This document shows positions 53,066 to 61,392 of a stretch of 64,000 nucleotides of DNA, one piece after another. Made by a program: the position numbers and the translations under genes. This DNA is from JBJMLO01 sp045805265 (GTDB lineage: Bacteria > Actinomycetota > UBA4738 > JACQTL01): NCBI GenBank assembly GCA_045805265.1, contig JBJMLO010000011.1, positions 620,001-684,000 of the forward strand, read 5' to 3'. The notes below the pieces were generated by a model. It saw only the letters and a list, made by a program, of their open reading frames with translations, ran no database searches and had not been told where the DNA came from. Position 1 is the stretch's first letter, and every line of letters begins with the position of its first letter.

Positions 53066-54916
53066 TCAGCCGACCCGGCGGCGGGTCCTCGACGTGGGCG
53101 CCCGTTGCCAGCGGGCCGGGACCAGCCGCGGGGGTGGGCCGACGGAGTCCATGCGGCGGAGGCCCCAGGCCATCGAGGCCAGCCACAGGAACGCGATCAA
53201 CCCGCACGCCGCGTAGGCCAGGTCCATCAGCCACGGAGCGCCGCCGGTTGCCTCGCGCTGGAGGATCTGCTTGTCGGGCACGAAGGACCGCGTGAAGGTG
53301 GCCTTCGCCGGCACCTCCTTCGCCGGGATCTCCGGGTCACGGGGCAGGAACACCGGCACGGCCTGGATGCTGTCGCCGGTGTGCAGCCGGATCAGGGCCT
53401 TCCAGTTCCCACCGACCGGGAACGGCTGCTCGGTCCGGTACACGCCGGGCGAGACCTGCCGGAGCTGGCTGATCACCAGGCCCTCCACGCCGCCGCCCCA
53501 CGTGCCGGTGCCACCCTGCCAGTCGGTCACGTCGAACCAGTTCGCCTCGCGGGCGGCCGTGGGCGGATCCAGCCGGACCGTCGCCGTCACCTCGCGGTTC
53601 GGACCTGCCGCCGGCGCGTTCGCCAACTTCACCGTGGCCCGGTACCCCGTGTGCGCGGTCATCGGCAGCGGGACGGCGATCACCGCCAGGGCGGCCAGCC
53701 ACCCCAGGGCGGCCACCCCCCGCGGCGCCCGCTGGCGCTCCGTCTCCGGCGGCATCAGGCCCCGGCCGGCCAACGCCCCCAGCACGCCGCCGGCCACGGC
53801 CGCGACCAGCCCGAAGACCGCGGCCTCCGGCAGCAGCGAGGCGTGCCACGGCAGCGGCATGTACACGTGGCTCCAGGCCCACTCCGCGGCGAGTCCCACG
53901 GTCCCGATCAGGACCCCGGACACCGCGCCCACGGTCAGCTCCCGGGTCCGGGGGATCCGCCACGCCACCGCCTCCACCAGCAGGGCCTCGGGCAGGTACA
54001 GCGGGAAGTGCGGGGTGGGCCGCCCGAGGACCGGCCCCACGAGCACCGCGAGCAGCGCGCGGAAGCCCAGGAAGACCAGGGTCGAGGTCAGCGCGCTCCC
54101 CCGCCCGCCCCGGAGCCGGATCGCCACCAGCCCGATCCCGGCGGCCAGCATGATCATGGTCGGCTGGAGGACCTGGCGGAACTGCGGCACGCCGAAGTCG
54201 AACTCCGCCTGCAGGGTGGACAACCCCAGCAGGAACGCCCCGCCCAGCAACAGGTTCGCGTTCCGCAGGAGCCACCCCAGACGTCGGCCGGTCGAGGCGC
54301 GGCGGCCCTCTTCGAGCAGCACCCACGCCGCCAGGGTGGCCAGCGAGGCTCCGCCGATCATCTGGATGTGGGTCGGGCTCCACAGCGTCACGTCCTGGCC
54401 GAACAGCGTGTGCCACACGTCGTCCAGGGGGAACCCGGCAAAGGCGATCAGCCCGCAGATGGCCAGGAGCACGCCACCGACGGGCGCGTTCCAGTTCCGG
54501 GTGAGCCGCACCGAGGTCCGGGAGCGTCCGTCGGCGCCGATCACCACCGCGATCACTCCGGCGAGGGCCATGCCGAGGAGCCCGAACACGATCGGGAAGT
54601 GCGCCGGCGTCCCGAACGGGCCGGAGTCCCGGCCCTTCCCGATGTGCACGGAGACGTCCCAGTAGAACCCGAACGCCGCCACCACCAGGCTCCCCAGCGT
54701 CAGGATGGGCCCGATCGATGCCCAGGCCGGCATGCCGCTCCGCCGTTCCACGCGCTCGACGGCCGCACGAAGCCGTGGGGCGCGCCCCTGCCGGTACCGC
54801 ACCGCGAGGAACGCAACCACTCCCACGATCACGATGAACACCGCGGTCGCCGGGATGACCTGCTCGGGGGGGTACCCCCGGGCCGGCGCGGCGTCGGCGA
54901 TGAGGGAGTGGATCAC
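53066..54916 (-). CDS. Polytopic membrane protein with duplicated D-x3-H-x5-D-x(7-8)-H motif
   Basis: 616 residues from GTG 54916 (AGGAGG eight bases before). About eleven helices in the first 420 residues, then an extracytoplasmic domain (about 420-555, NREVTATVRLDPPTA.., GNWKALIRLHTGDSIQAV) resembling a copper-chaperone-like YtkA fold, and a terminal helix. Two related motifs stand out: WDVSVHIGKGRD..GTPAH (Asp87, His91, Asp97, His106) and DDVWHTLFGQDVTLWSPTH (Asp165, His169, Asp175, His183). Spacing is almost identical, suggesting a duplicated membrane metal or cofactor site. No family recognised. Divergent from a MerR-like regulator. Confidence 0.72.
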   Translation of the reverse strand: MIHSLIADAAPARGYPPEQVIPATAVFIVIVGVVAFLAVRYRQGRAPRLRAAVERVERRSGMPAWASIGPILTLGSLVVAAFGFYWDVSVHIGKGRDSGPFGTPAHFPIVFGLLGMALAGVIAVVIGADGRSRTSVRLTRNWNAPVGGVLLAICGLIAFAGFPLDDVWHTLFGQDVTLWSPTHIQMIGGASLATLAAWVLLEEGRRASTGRRLGWLLRNANLLLGGAFLLGLSTLQAEFDFGVPQFRQVLQPTMIMLAAGIGLVAIRLRGGRGSALTSTLVFLGFRALLAVLVGPVLGRPTPHFPLYLPEALLVEAVAWRIPRTRELTVGAVSGVLIGTVGLAAEWAWSHVYMPLPWHASLLPEAAVFGLVAAVAGGVLGALAGRGLMPPETERQRAPRGVAALGWLAALAVIAVPLPMTAHTGYRATVKLANAPAAGPNREVTATVRLDPPTAAREANWFDVTDWQGGTGTWGGGVEGLVISQLRQVSPGVYRTEQPFPVGGNWKALIRLHTGDSIQAVPVFLPRDPEIPAKEVPAKATFTRSFVPDKQILQREATGGAPWLMDLAYAACGLIAFLWLASMAWGLRRMDSVGPPPRLVPARWQRAPTSRTRRRVG

Positions 54917-55012
54917 GGGCTTCACCTCCTGGCGAGTGCGGACCGGCCGGAGCGTCGGGCATGGTTCGGCCACGGGCGATCACAGCCCGGAGTTCCTGGC
55001 ATCAAGCTATGT

Positions 55013-55050
55013 ATCACCATCTGGTGTCACGTCAAACGTCGATATATGAT
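55013..55050. promoter_or_regulatory. MerR-type divergent promoter with CACCA/TGGTG palindrome
   Basis: In the 147-base divergent region. CACCA-TC-TGGTG (55015-55026) is a perfect palindrome; TATGAT (55045-55050) is a strong -10 box 13 bases before the ATG at 55064. Spacing from TGGTGT (55022-55027) to TATGAT is 17 bases. The palindrome overlaps the -35, as expected for a regulator acting on this promoter. Confidence 0.4.
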
Positions 55051-55063
55051 GTCGGGCAGAACG

Positions 55064-55813
55064 ATGCCGCGGGACGAGCACGAGCTCACCATCGACCAGC
55101 TGGCCGCGCGGGCCGGGATGACCGTCCGGACCGTGCGCTCCCACGTCACGCGCCGCCTGCTTCCCTCGCCCAGGCTGGTCGGCCGCACGGCGTACTACGG
55201 CGACGAGCACCTGGCCCGGCTCGAGCTGATCGCGACGCTCCAGCGCGAGGGGTTCAACCTCGGGTCGATCGAGCGGTTGGTGCGATCGGTCCCCTTCGAA
55301 TCGTCCGAGCAGGTCCTGGCGTTCCACCGTGCGCTCGTTTCGCCCTGGCTGAAGGAGGAACCGGTCGAGCTGACCCACGAGGAGCTCGGCCGCCACCTCG
55401 GCCTGCCGGTGGACACCGCCGTCCTGGCTCGGATGGAAGAGCTCCGGCTCCTCGAGCCGCTCGACGGCGACCGGGTCCGCGTCGTCAACCCCGCCCTGTT
55501 CCGGGCGGGGGTGCAGGTCATTCGGCTGGGGATGCCCGCCGCGCGCGTCGTCGAGGTGGAGCCAGAGATCCGGCCCCACCTCCGGGCCGTGGCGCAGGCC
55601 TTCGTGGAGCTGTTCCGGGACGGCGTGTGGCGCGGCCTGGTGGAGGCGGGGATGCCCGCCGACCGGGTGGAACGGGCGGCCGACACGATCCGCCAGCTGC
55701 AGCCGGTCGCGGCCCAGGCGGTGCTGGCCGTGTTCCGCCAGGAGATGTCCGAGGCGATCTCGGAGGCCCTGGCGCAGCAGCCGAGCCCGGCCCGGAGCGA
55801 CGAGACCGGCTGA
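55064..55813 (+). CDS. MerR-like transcriptional regulator
   Basis: 249 residues from ATG 55064 (alternatives at 55046 and 55049 lie within the -10 region). HTH at about 6-75: LTIDQLAARAGMTVRTVRSHVTRRLLPSP then YYGDEHLARLELIATLQREGFNLGSIERLV. The C-terminal domain (about 80-235) is helical with unknown ligand; it has no cysteine cluster, so metal sensing of MerR/CueR type is unlikely. Divergent from the duplicated-motif membrane protein, its probable target. Confidence 0.85.
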   Translation: MPRDEHELTIDQLAARAGMTVRTVRSHVTRRLLPSPRLVGRTAYYGDEHLARLELIATLQREGFNLGSIERLVRSVPFESSEQVLAFHRALVSPWLKEEPVELTHEELGRHLGLPVDTAVLARMEELRLLEPLDGDRVRVVNPALFRAGVQVIRLGMPAARVVEVEPEIRPHLRAVAQAFVELFRDGVWRGLVEAGMPADRVERAADTIRQLQPVAAQAVLAVFRQEMSEAISEALAQQPSPARSDETG

Positions 55814-55818
55814 GCGCG

Positions 55819-56424
55819 TCACCCGGCCGCGGCGCCGGTGCGAGCCCGGCCTGACCCCCGGGCGGAGGAGGAACCCCTCCGCGAGGACGACGACCGCTTC
55901 CCGGATCCGGAATTCTTCGTCTTCGCCCGTCCCGAGCCGCCTGACCGTCTCGCCGGGGCCCGACCCGTGCCGCCCGAGGCCGGACGTTCCTCGAACTCCA
56001 GGATCCGGCGGGCCGCCAGCAGGGTGGCGCCCATGTCGCGGGCGAGCACTCGGCCGGCCAGGCGCTCCGCCAGCCGGCTTCCGGGGCCGCCCGGGAGCGA
56101 GAACTCGATCTCCAGCCTGAGCTCAGTTCCTCCCGAACCGTGCGCGCTGAGCCACCACCTGCCCCGCTGCTCGATCCCGTCCTCGGACTTCCAGGCGATG
56201 GTCTCGCCGGGCTTCCATTCGGTCACGGCCAGCGTGCTGCCGGCCTCGATGGATCCCACCTGGACGAGGACCCGGTATCGCGCGCCCACCCCCGTGCGCC
56301 TTCGTGACTTCGGGTCCCACCGCGTGATCCCGACGAACCACTCCGGCCCCCGCTCGAGGTCGGAGACCAACGCGAACACGTCCTTCGGGGGCCGGTCGAT
56401 CGCCACGCTGCGGGTCAGGTGCAT
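55819..56424 (-). CDS. SRPBCC (START-like) family protein with basic Ser/Arg tail
   Basis: 201 residues from ATG 56424. SRPBCC core (1-145): SVAIDRPPKDVFALVSDLERGPEWF, VLVQVGSIEAGSTLAVTEWKPGETIAWKS and LRLEIEFSLPGGPGSRL. The last 55 residues are a low-complexity Arg/Ser/Gly run, unusual for the family and possibly for nucleic acid or polyanion binding. Likely lipid or small-ligand pocket. Downstream of the acyltransferase gene by 10 bases, so likely the same transcript. Confidence 0.82.
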   Translation of the reverse strand: MHLTRSVAIDRPPKDVFALVSDLERGPEWFVGITRWDPKSRRRTGVGARYRVLVQVGSIEAGSTLAVTEWKPGETIAWKSEDGIEQRGRWWLSAHGSGGTELRLEIEFSLPGGPGSRLAERLAGRVLARDMGATLLAARRILEFEERPASGGTGRAPARRSGGSGRAKTKNSGSGKRSSSSRRGSSSARGSGRARTGAAAG

Positions 56425-56434
56425 CGGCCGCGCC

Positions 56435-57331
56435 TCACAGGACCGGGAGCACCCGCCGACCGGCCAGCGAGGAGAGCGTCTCCTGCATACGGGTCGTGAC
56501 GTAGTCATACGCGCGGTCGTCGTCGTCGTCGCCGAAGGTCTCCGCGACGTCGATCGGCGGGAGCACCTCGACCCGGATCTTCACGGGCAGCGGCAGGTGG
56601 CCCAACAGGTCGCCGATGTTCAGCCCCCACGGCAGGGCCAGCGACACGGGCAGCACCTTCAGACGCCCAAGGCGGTCCAGCCGCAGCGCCCGGGCCAGCC
56701 GGGCGCCGTCCGTCAGCGGCAGGAACGTCTGCTGCCCGCCCGAGGCGACGACCGGGACGATGGGCACCCCGGCGTCGCGCGCCAGGCGGACGAACCCCTT
56801 CCGCCCGGCGAACCGGATCTGGTGCCGGGCGGTCCAGGGCCGGTGGGTCTCGAGGTCGCCGCCCGGGTAGACCAGCACGCAGGCACCCGCCTCGAGTGCG
56901 GCGGCGGCCGCCTCGTGGCCGGCGGTGATGATCCCCCACCTCCGCGCGAACGACCCGACCACCGGCCACGCCGTCACCAGCGAGTGGGCCAGCGCGTACA
57001 GCGGCCGCTCCACGCCGAAGTACGTGTTGAACGCCAGCACGAACACCACGCTGTCCGGCGTCATGTTCCCCCCCGAGTGGTTCCCCACGAACAGCACGGG
57101 CCGGTCCTCGGGCACGTGCTCCAGCCCGTGGACCTCTGCCCGGAAGTACAGGGTGGCGGCGAGCCACATCAGCGGCAGCTGGGACCGGATGAAGTCCTCG
57201 TCCCGGGCGTCGAGCTCGGCGGCCGCCCCGGCGATCATCGCCCTCCGCTCCGCCGGTATGGCCCGGGCGCGGGCCCCCTTCATGGCCCGTTCCCCGACCG
57301 ATTCGTCCCGGTTCACGTTCCGTGAAGCCAT
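56435..57331 (-). CDS. Lysophospholipid acyltransferase-like (DAGAT/PlsC superfamily)
   Basis: 298 residues from ATG 57331; other starts (57373 GTG or a later ATG) are possible. VLFVGNHSGGNMTPDS has the NH...D arrangement of DAGAT-like acyltransferases (His to Asp spacing greater than in PlsC). VYPGGDLETHR replaces the PlsC FPEGTR motif. GNHSGG with a hydrophobic helix before it suggests membrane association. Expected reaction: acyl transfer from acyl-CoA to a lipid hydroxyl. First gene of the unit with the SRPBCC protein. Confidence 0.83.
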   Translation of the reverse strand: MASRNVNRDESVGERAMKGARARAIPAERRAMIAGAAAELDARDEDFIRSQLPLMWLAATLYFRAEVHGLEHVPEDRPVLFVGNHSGGNMTPDSVVFVLAFNTYFGVERPLYALAHSLVTAWPVVGSFARRWGIITAGHEAAAAALEAGACVLVYPGGDLETHRPWTARHQIRFAGRKGFVRLARDAGVPIVPVVASGGQQTFLPLTDGARLARALRLDRLGRLKVLPVSLALPWGLNIGDLLGHLPLPVKIRVEVLPPIDVAETFGDDDDDRAYDYVTTRMQETLSSLAGRRVLPVL

Positions 57332-57402
57332 CCCCTGGACATACCCCACATTCGCGCGCCCACCCGCGCTCACGTCTGTCCCGCCGGGGCCATACTCGTC
57401 CC

Positions 57403-57954
57403 GTGAAGGCGTATCGCCGGGTCCCGGTGCTCGTTGCGATGGCGGTCCTGGTCGGCGCGGCGGCGGCCGCGTCCCCCGCCGCTCGCCTCATCGCCGCCTC
57501 CCCGGTGGCCTCGCACCACGCCGGAGGGAGGGCGCGAGCGCTCGCCAATGCCATCTCGCACATCGAGGCCAACGAGGCGAAGCACCACGAGCAAGGGAAC
57601 CCGGGGAAGCAGCACGACTGCCATCTGCCCGGGCACGCCGGGAAGCCGCCACAATCGCCGAAGCCGCCAAAGCCCGGGCCCCCCGGGAGACCGCCGAAGC
57701 CGCCGAAACTCCCCAAGCCGCCAGAGCCCGCCGGATGCCACGATCACGGGAAACCGGGGAAGCCGGACAACGGCCACGAGCCTGAGAAGCCCGGCAAGCC
57801 GGAAGAGCGGGCCCACCCGCCGGGGAAGGGAAAGGGGCACGGCCACCGCGGACCCTGCGGCCCGCACGGGAGGCACTCCGGCCCGGATTACGGCGACCGG
57901 AGGACACCCGGCGACCGGCACGGTCCCGGCCACGACGAGCCCGAGAACGACTGA
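57403..57954 (+). CDS. Secreted Pro/Gly/Lys/His-rich low-complexity protein
   Basis: 183 residues from GTG 57403. Signal peptide (about 8-31, VLVAMAVLVGAAAAASPAAR), a short helix (NAISHIEANEAKHH), then about 120 residues of PGKP/KPPK/GHG repeats with scattered His and four to five Cys. The PGK and KPP repeats look collagen-like or polyproline. His and Cys could bind metals. No domain or family recognised. It is divergent from the acyltransferase gene. Confidence 0.65.
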   Translation: MKAYRRVPVLVAMAVLVGAAAAASPAARLIAASPVASHHAGGRARALANAISHIEANEAKHHEQGNPGKQHDCHLPGHAGKPPQSPKPPKPGPPGRPPKPPKLPKPPEPAGCHDHGKPGKPDNGHEPEKPGKPEERAHPPGKGKGHGHRGPCGPHGRHSGPDYGDRRTPGDRHGPGHDEPEND

Positions 57955-57965
57955 CGAGACCGCCC

Positions 57966-59147
57966 TCAGGCGGCTTCCAGGAACTCCCGGATCATGCGGT
58001 TGGTGCGCTCGGCGTGCTCGTACTGCGGCACGTGGCCGCAGTCCTCGAACACCACGGAGGTCGCCTTCGGCAGCGCCCGCTCGACGTGCGGCGCGAACCG
58101 CGACGGGACCAGGCGATCCCGGTCGCCCCACACGAACAGCGCCGGCCGGGAGAGCGAGGGCAGCCGGTCCCAGAAGCCCTTGTCGCCGTGGGGTTCCTCC
58201 AGGTAGATCTGCCGAGCGGCCGAGAAGAACGAGATCCTTCCTCGCGGCGTCTTGAACACCCGCAGGAACTCGTCCGCGGCGGCGTCGTACCAGGCGGCCG
58301 GAAGGCGGGAGGGCCGAGAGAACAGCCCCCGGATGCCCCGCACCACGGCGCGGTGGCGGATCGGCAGGGGGATCAGGGCCAGCTCGGGACGGAGCAGCCG
58401 CACGATCCGCACGTACTCCCGGCCCTTGATGAAGGCGGCAGCCGGCGCAAGCAGCACCAGCCGGTCGACCCGCTCCGGGAACCGCAATCCGGCCTCGATC
58501 GCGATGCGTCCGCCCATCGAGTTCCCGACCACGTGCGCCCGCTCCACCCCCGACTTCCGCAGGAAGTCCTCGAGCCACCGGGCGAAGAACGTCGCGTGGT
58601 AGGAGCGAAGGGGCTTGTCCGACTCACCGAACCCGGGGAGGTCCGGCGCCAGCACGCGATGATCCCGGGCCAGGTCCCACATCGTGGGCAGCATCGAAGC
58701 GTTGGTCGCGCCGAGGCCGTGCAGGAGCACGACGGGCGAGCCCCGGCCAGCCTCCAGGTAGCCGGTGCGGATCCCGGCCGCCCGGACCTCGCGGTACTTC
58801 GGCCACCGAGGGTGTCCCTCGTGGGACCGGAGCATGGAATCCATGCGGAGCGACAGGGCCAGGTTGCCCCGCACCTGGAGGTCGCCCTCGAGGAAGGCCT
58901 CGACGCCCGAGCGGGTCCCCCGGACGATGGCCTCGAGGGTGTCGGCGTCGGTGACGATCCGGGCGTCCGAGGCTTCGGGCTCGCCCGGTTCCACGTCCAT
59001 GTGCCGGTCGTGGAGCCGGATGGTCCAGTGCTCGGGTCCGACCTCGAGATCGACTGTCGCGGACAGGCCGGCCACTACCTGGGCACGCTCCGCCTGCCCG
59101 CGCAGGAGCCCGGCGAGCGCCGATCGGTCGCGGGTCGCGGTCACCAC
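57966..59147 (-). CDS. SCP2-like domain fused to alpha/beta hydrolase
   Basis: 393 residues from GTG 59147, GAGGGA six bases upstream; the frame is open further to 59294. Residues about 5-120 are an SCP2 sterol-carrier fold (VDLEVGPEHWTIRLHDRHMDV, IVRGTRSGVEAFLEGDLQVRGNLAL). Residues about 130-393 are a complete alpha/beta hydrolase: LLHGLGATNASM, nucleophile GNSMGG, Asp in WGDRDRLVP and His in DCGHVPQYE. A lipid carrier joined to an active esterase suggests an extraction-and-hydrolysis enzyme for a hydrophobic substrate. TACGAT at 59204-59209 on the minus strand is a likely -10 box. Confidence 0.87.
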   Translation of the reverse strand: MVTATRDRSALAGLLRGQAERAQVVAGLSATVDLEVGPEHWTIRLHDRHMDVEPGEPEASDARIVTDADTLEAIVRGTRSGVEAFLEGDLQVRGNLALSLRMDSMLRSHEGHPRWPKYREVRAAGIRTGYLEAGRGSPVVLLHGLGATNASMLPTMWDLARDHRVLAPDLPGFGESDKPLRSYHATFFARWLEDFLRKSGVERAHVVGNSMGGRIAIEAGLRFPERVDRLVLLAPAAAFIKGREYVRIVRLLRPELALIPLPIRHRAVVRGIRGLFSRPSRLPAAWYDAAADEFLRVFKTPRGRISFFSAARQIYLEEPHGDKGFWDRLPSLSRPALFVWGDRDRLVPSRFAPHVERALPKATSVVFEDCGHVPQYEHAERTNRMIREFLEAA

Positions 59148-59287
59148 GGGCAGTCCCTCGGTTCGACCATCTGGTCGGTCATACCCATCGGCGCACGATC
59201 GGCATCGTAACCGTTCGGCTCCGGCCGTGGGGGGAGGCGGGACGGCCCGTTTGCCCCTCCGCGGGGCCTCCGGGATCATGGGCGTCG

Positions 59288-59968
59288 ATGGCACCGAGGG
59301 CCCCCGTGTACCTGGAGGTGGGCGCGAAACGCGCGTTCGCCAACTCGTTCGACTGGCCGGGCTGGAGCCGGAGCGGGAGGGATCCAGACGCGGCGATGGA
59401 GGCGCTGGTCGCCGCGGCCGGCCGGTACCGGCGGGCCATCGGCTCGGCGGCCCGCGGGTTCGTCGTGCCGGGTTCCGTGGAGGACCTGCGGGTCGTGGAA
59501 CGCGTGCGCGGCAACGGGACGACGGACTTCGGGGCGCCGGGGGTGCCGGCGAAGGCCGACGACAGGACGCCGGACCAGGCCGGGGTGCGACGGCACCTCC
59601 GCGTGCTGGATGCCTGCCGGCGGGCGTTCGACAAGGCCGCCCGGAAGGCGGCCGGGATCGAGCTCCGGAAGGGTCCGCGGGGCGGGGGGCGGGACCTCCA
59701 CGCGATCGTGGCCCACGTGCTCGACGCGGACAGGGCCTACCTGACCGGGCTCGGCGGCGCGTTCCGCCCGGACCCGGACGCCTCCGTGGACGAGCAGATG
59801 GCCGGCATGCGGGCGGCCTTCACCGAGGCCGTGCGGCTCCGGGCGCGGGGCGAACCGCCGCCGAAGCCTCGCCCCAGGGCGAAGATGTGGCCGATCGCGT
59901 ACGGGATCCGCCGATCGGCGTGGCACGCGATCGACCACGTCTTCGAGATCGAGGACCGCTCGGAGTAG
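59288..59968 (+). CDS. DinB-like protein of unknown function
   Basis: 226 residues. YLEVGAKRAFANSFDWPGWSRSGRD opens a domain, and the end, IRRSAWHAIDHVFEIEDR, has the W-H-x-x-D-H metal-binding pattern of DinB/YfiT-like four-helix proteins. The middle GRDLHAIVAHVLDADRAYLT supplies a further His. Probable metal-dependent thiol-transferase or small-molecule enzyme of unknown substrate. Possibly leaderless (GATCAT ends eight bases before ATG 59288). Confidence 0.7.
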   Translation: MAPRAPVYLEVGAKRAFANSFDWPGWSRSGRDPDAAMEALVAAAGRYRRAIGSAARGFVVPGSVEDLRVVERVRGNGTTDFGAPGVPAKADDRTPDQAGVRRHLRVLDACRRAFDKAARKAAGIELRKGPRGGGRDLHAIVAHVLDADRAYLTGLGGAFRPDPDASVDEQMAGMRAAFTEAVRLRARGEPPPKPRPRAKMWPIAYGIRRSAWHAIDHVFEIEDRSE

Positions 59969-59983
59969 CGGTCGTCGGGTGTG

Positions 59984-60370
59984 TCAGCTGGTGGTGGCGC
60001 GCTGGCCGACCGCGATGATGTTCCCCTCGGGGTCGATGAACCAGGCTCCGCGCTCTCCGCCCAGGTCCGCGATCCCGTTCTCGTCCGTCTTGAGCCCGGG
60101 AAAGTCGTACTGCTCGAACGTGATCCCCTTGCCGCGGAGATCCGCGACGGCCGCCTCGAGGTCGTCGACCTCGAGGTTCGCCGCCGTCGCCTTGTTGGTC
60201 CCGGCGAACTCGCTCGGGTACACGAAGAGATGGCTCGTGCCCACCTTGAACATCACGCCGCCCGGGTTCACCTCCTCGACCTCGAGCCCGAGCGTCTGCT
60301 CGTAGAACGCACGCGCCCTGTCAACATCCTTGGCCGGAAGCGTGGGCCCTGCTTCGGTGAAGTTTGCCAT
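59984..60370 (-). CDS. VOC family protein
   Basis: 128 residues; GGGAGGTGAT precedes the ATG. One VOC domain: PTLPAKDVDRARAFYEQTLGLEV, GGVMFKVGTSHLFVYPSE, VDDLEAAVADLRGKGI and the terminal WFIDPEGNIIAVGQR. Glyoxalase-superfamily protein of unknown role. Confidence 0.87.
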   Translation of the reverse strand: MANFTEAGPTLPAKDVDRARAFYEQTLGLEVEEVNPGGVMFKVGTSHLFVYPSEFAGTNKATAANLEVDDLEAAVADLRGKGITFEQYDFPGLKTDENGIADLGGERGAWFIDPEGNIIAVGQRATTS

Positions 60371-60423
60371 TGACGATCACCTCCCGCGCGGATGCTATGG
60401 GACCCACCGGCCGTTGCGCAAGG

Positions 60424-61308
60424 TCACACCGTGCCGGCGCTGCCGGCGACCTGCCGCTCGCTGAGCTCCCACAGGCGGCGGGCCACGTCGAGGTCCCGCG
60501 CCTCCCGGCTCGGCCGGCCCAGGCGGCGGTCGACGTAGTACCAGCCGCTCTGGTCGGTCACCACCGCTGAGTCGGCCAGCCACACCAGCGTGTCGGCTCC
60601 CCGTTGGTTGCTCCGCGCGAACGGCCGGGCCAGGGCCATCGCGACGCGCATCCGCAGGCCGTTGTTCTTGTTGAAGTTCGAGGCCACGAACCCCGGGTGG
60701 TAGCAGTTGGCGGTGGCCTGGGTGCCCTCGAGGCGCCGGGCGAGCTCGGCGGTGAACAGGATGTTCGCGAGCTTGGTCTGGGCGTACCGCCGGAACCCGC
60801 GCCCCTCGTCGGGCCCGGACTCCAGCTCATCGAAGGGGATCCGGGCGCCGGAGTGGGCGTCCGAGGCCGTCGTGATCACCCGGGCCGGGGCCCTCCCCGT
60901 CAGGCGTTCGAGCAGGAGGTTCGTCAGGAGGAACGGCGCCAGGTGGTTCACCGCCCACGTCAGCTCGATGCCGTCCTCGGTGACCCGATGCCGCGTGTTG
61001 ATGGCGCCGGCGTTGTTGACGAGCACGTCGAGACGCGCGTAGCGGTCGAGGATCTCGCCCGCCAGCCGCCGCACGGCGGACTGCGACGACAGGTCCGCCA
61101 GCAGGACGTCGACGTCTCCGGCGCCGCTCGCGCGCGCGATGCGCTCCCGCGCGGCCCGCGCGCGTTCCTTGCTCCGGGCGACGATGGCGAGCTCGGCGCC
61201 GCGCCGGGCCAGCTCCTCCGCGGCGGCCAGCCCGATCCCCGCCGTGGCGCCCGTGATGAGGACGCGCTTCCCGGCCACGCCGTCCCACGTCCGCGTTCGA
61301 TCGGCCAC
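60424..61308 (-). CDS. Short-chain dehydrogenase/reductase
   Basis: 294 residues from GTG 61308. TGATAGIGLA nucleotide motif, NNAGAIN, catalytic YAQTK, and the retinol-dehydrogenase-like VNHLAPFLLTNLLL and YHPGFVASNF segments. NAD(P)-dependent redox enzyme, substrate unknown; same branch as 7315-8181. Convergent with the VOC gene 53 bases away is not the case: both are on the minus strand, with the SDR upstream. Confidence 0.87.
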   Translation of the reverse strand: MADRTRTWDGVAGKRVLITGATAGIGLAAAEELARRGAELAIVARSKERARAARERIARASGAGDVDVLLADLSSQSAVRRLAGEILDRYARLDVLVNNAGAINTRHRVTEDGIELTWAVNHLAPFLLTNLLLERLTGRAPARVITTASDAHSGARIPFDELESGPDEGRGFRRYAQTKLANILFTAELARRLEGTQATANCYHPGFVASNFNKNNGLRMRVAMALARPFARSNQRGADTLVWLADSAVVTDQSGWYYVDRRLGRPSREARDLDVARRLWELSERQVAGSAGTV

Positions 61309-61392
61309 GCTTCGCCCACCCGGGGTCGAGGAGCGGCCAGTCTCGCAGGGTCGCCGGCGGCGCGCCGGGGCCGCCACGCGCCGGGCGGCTCC

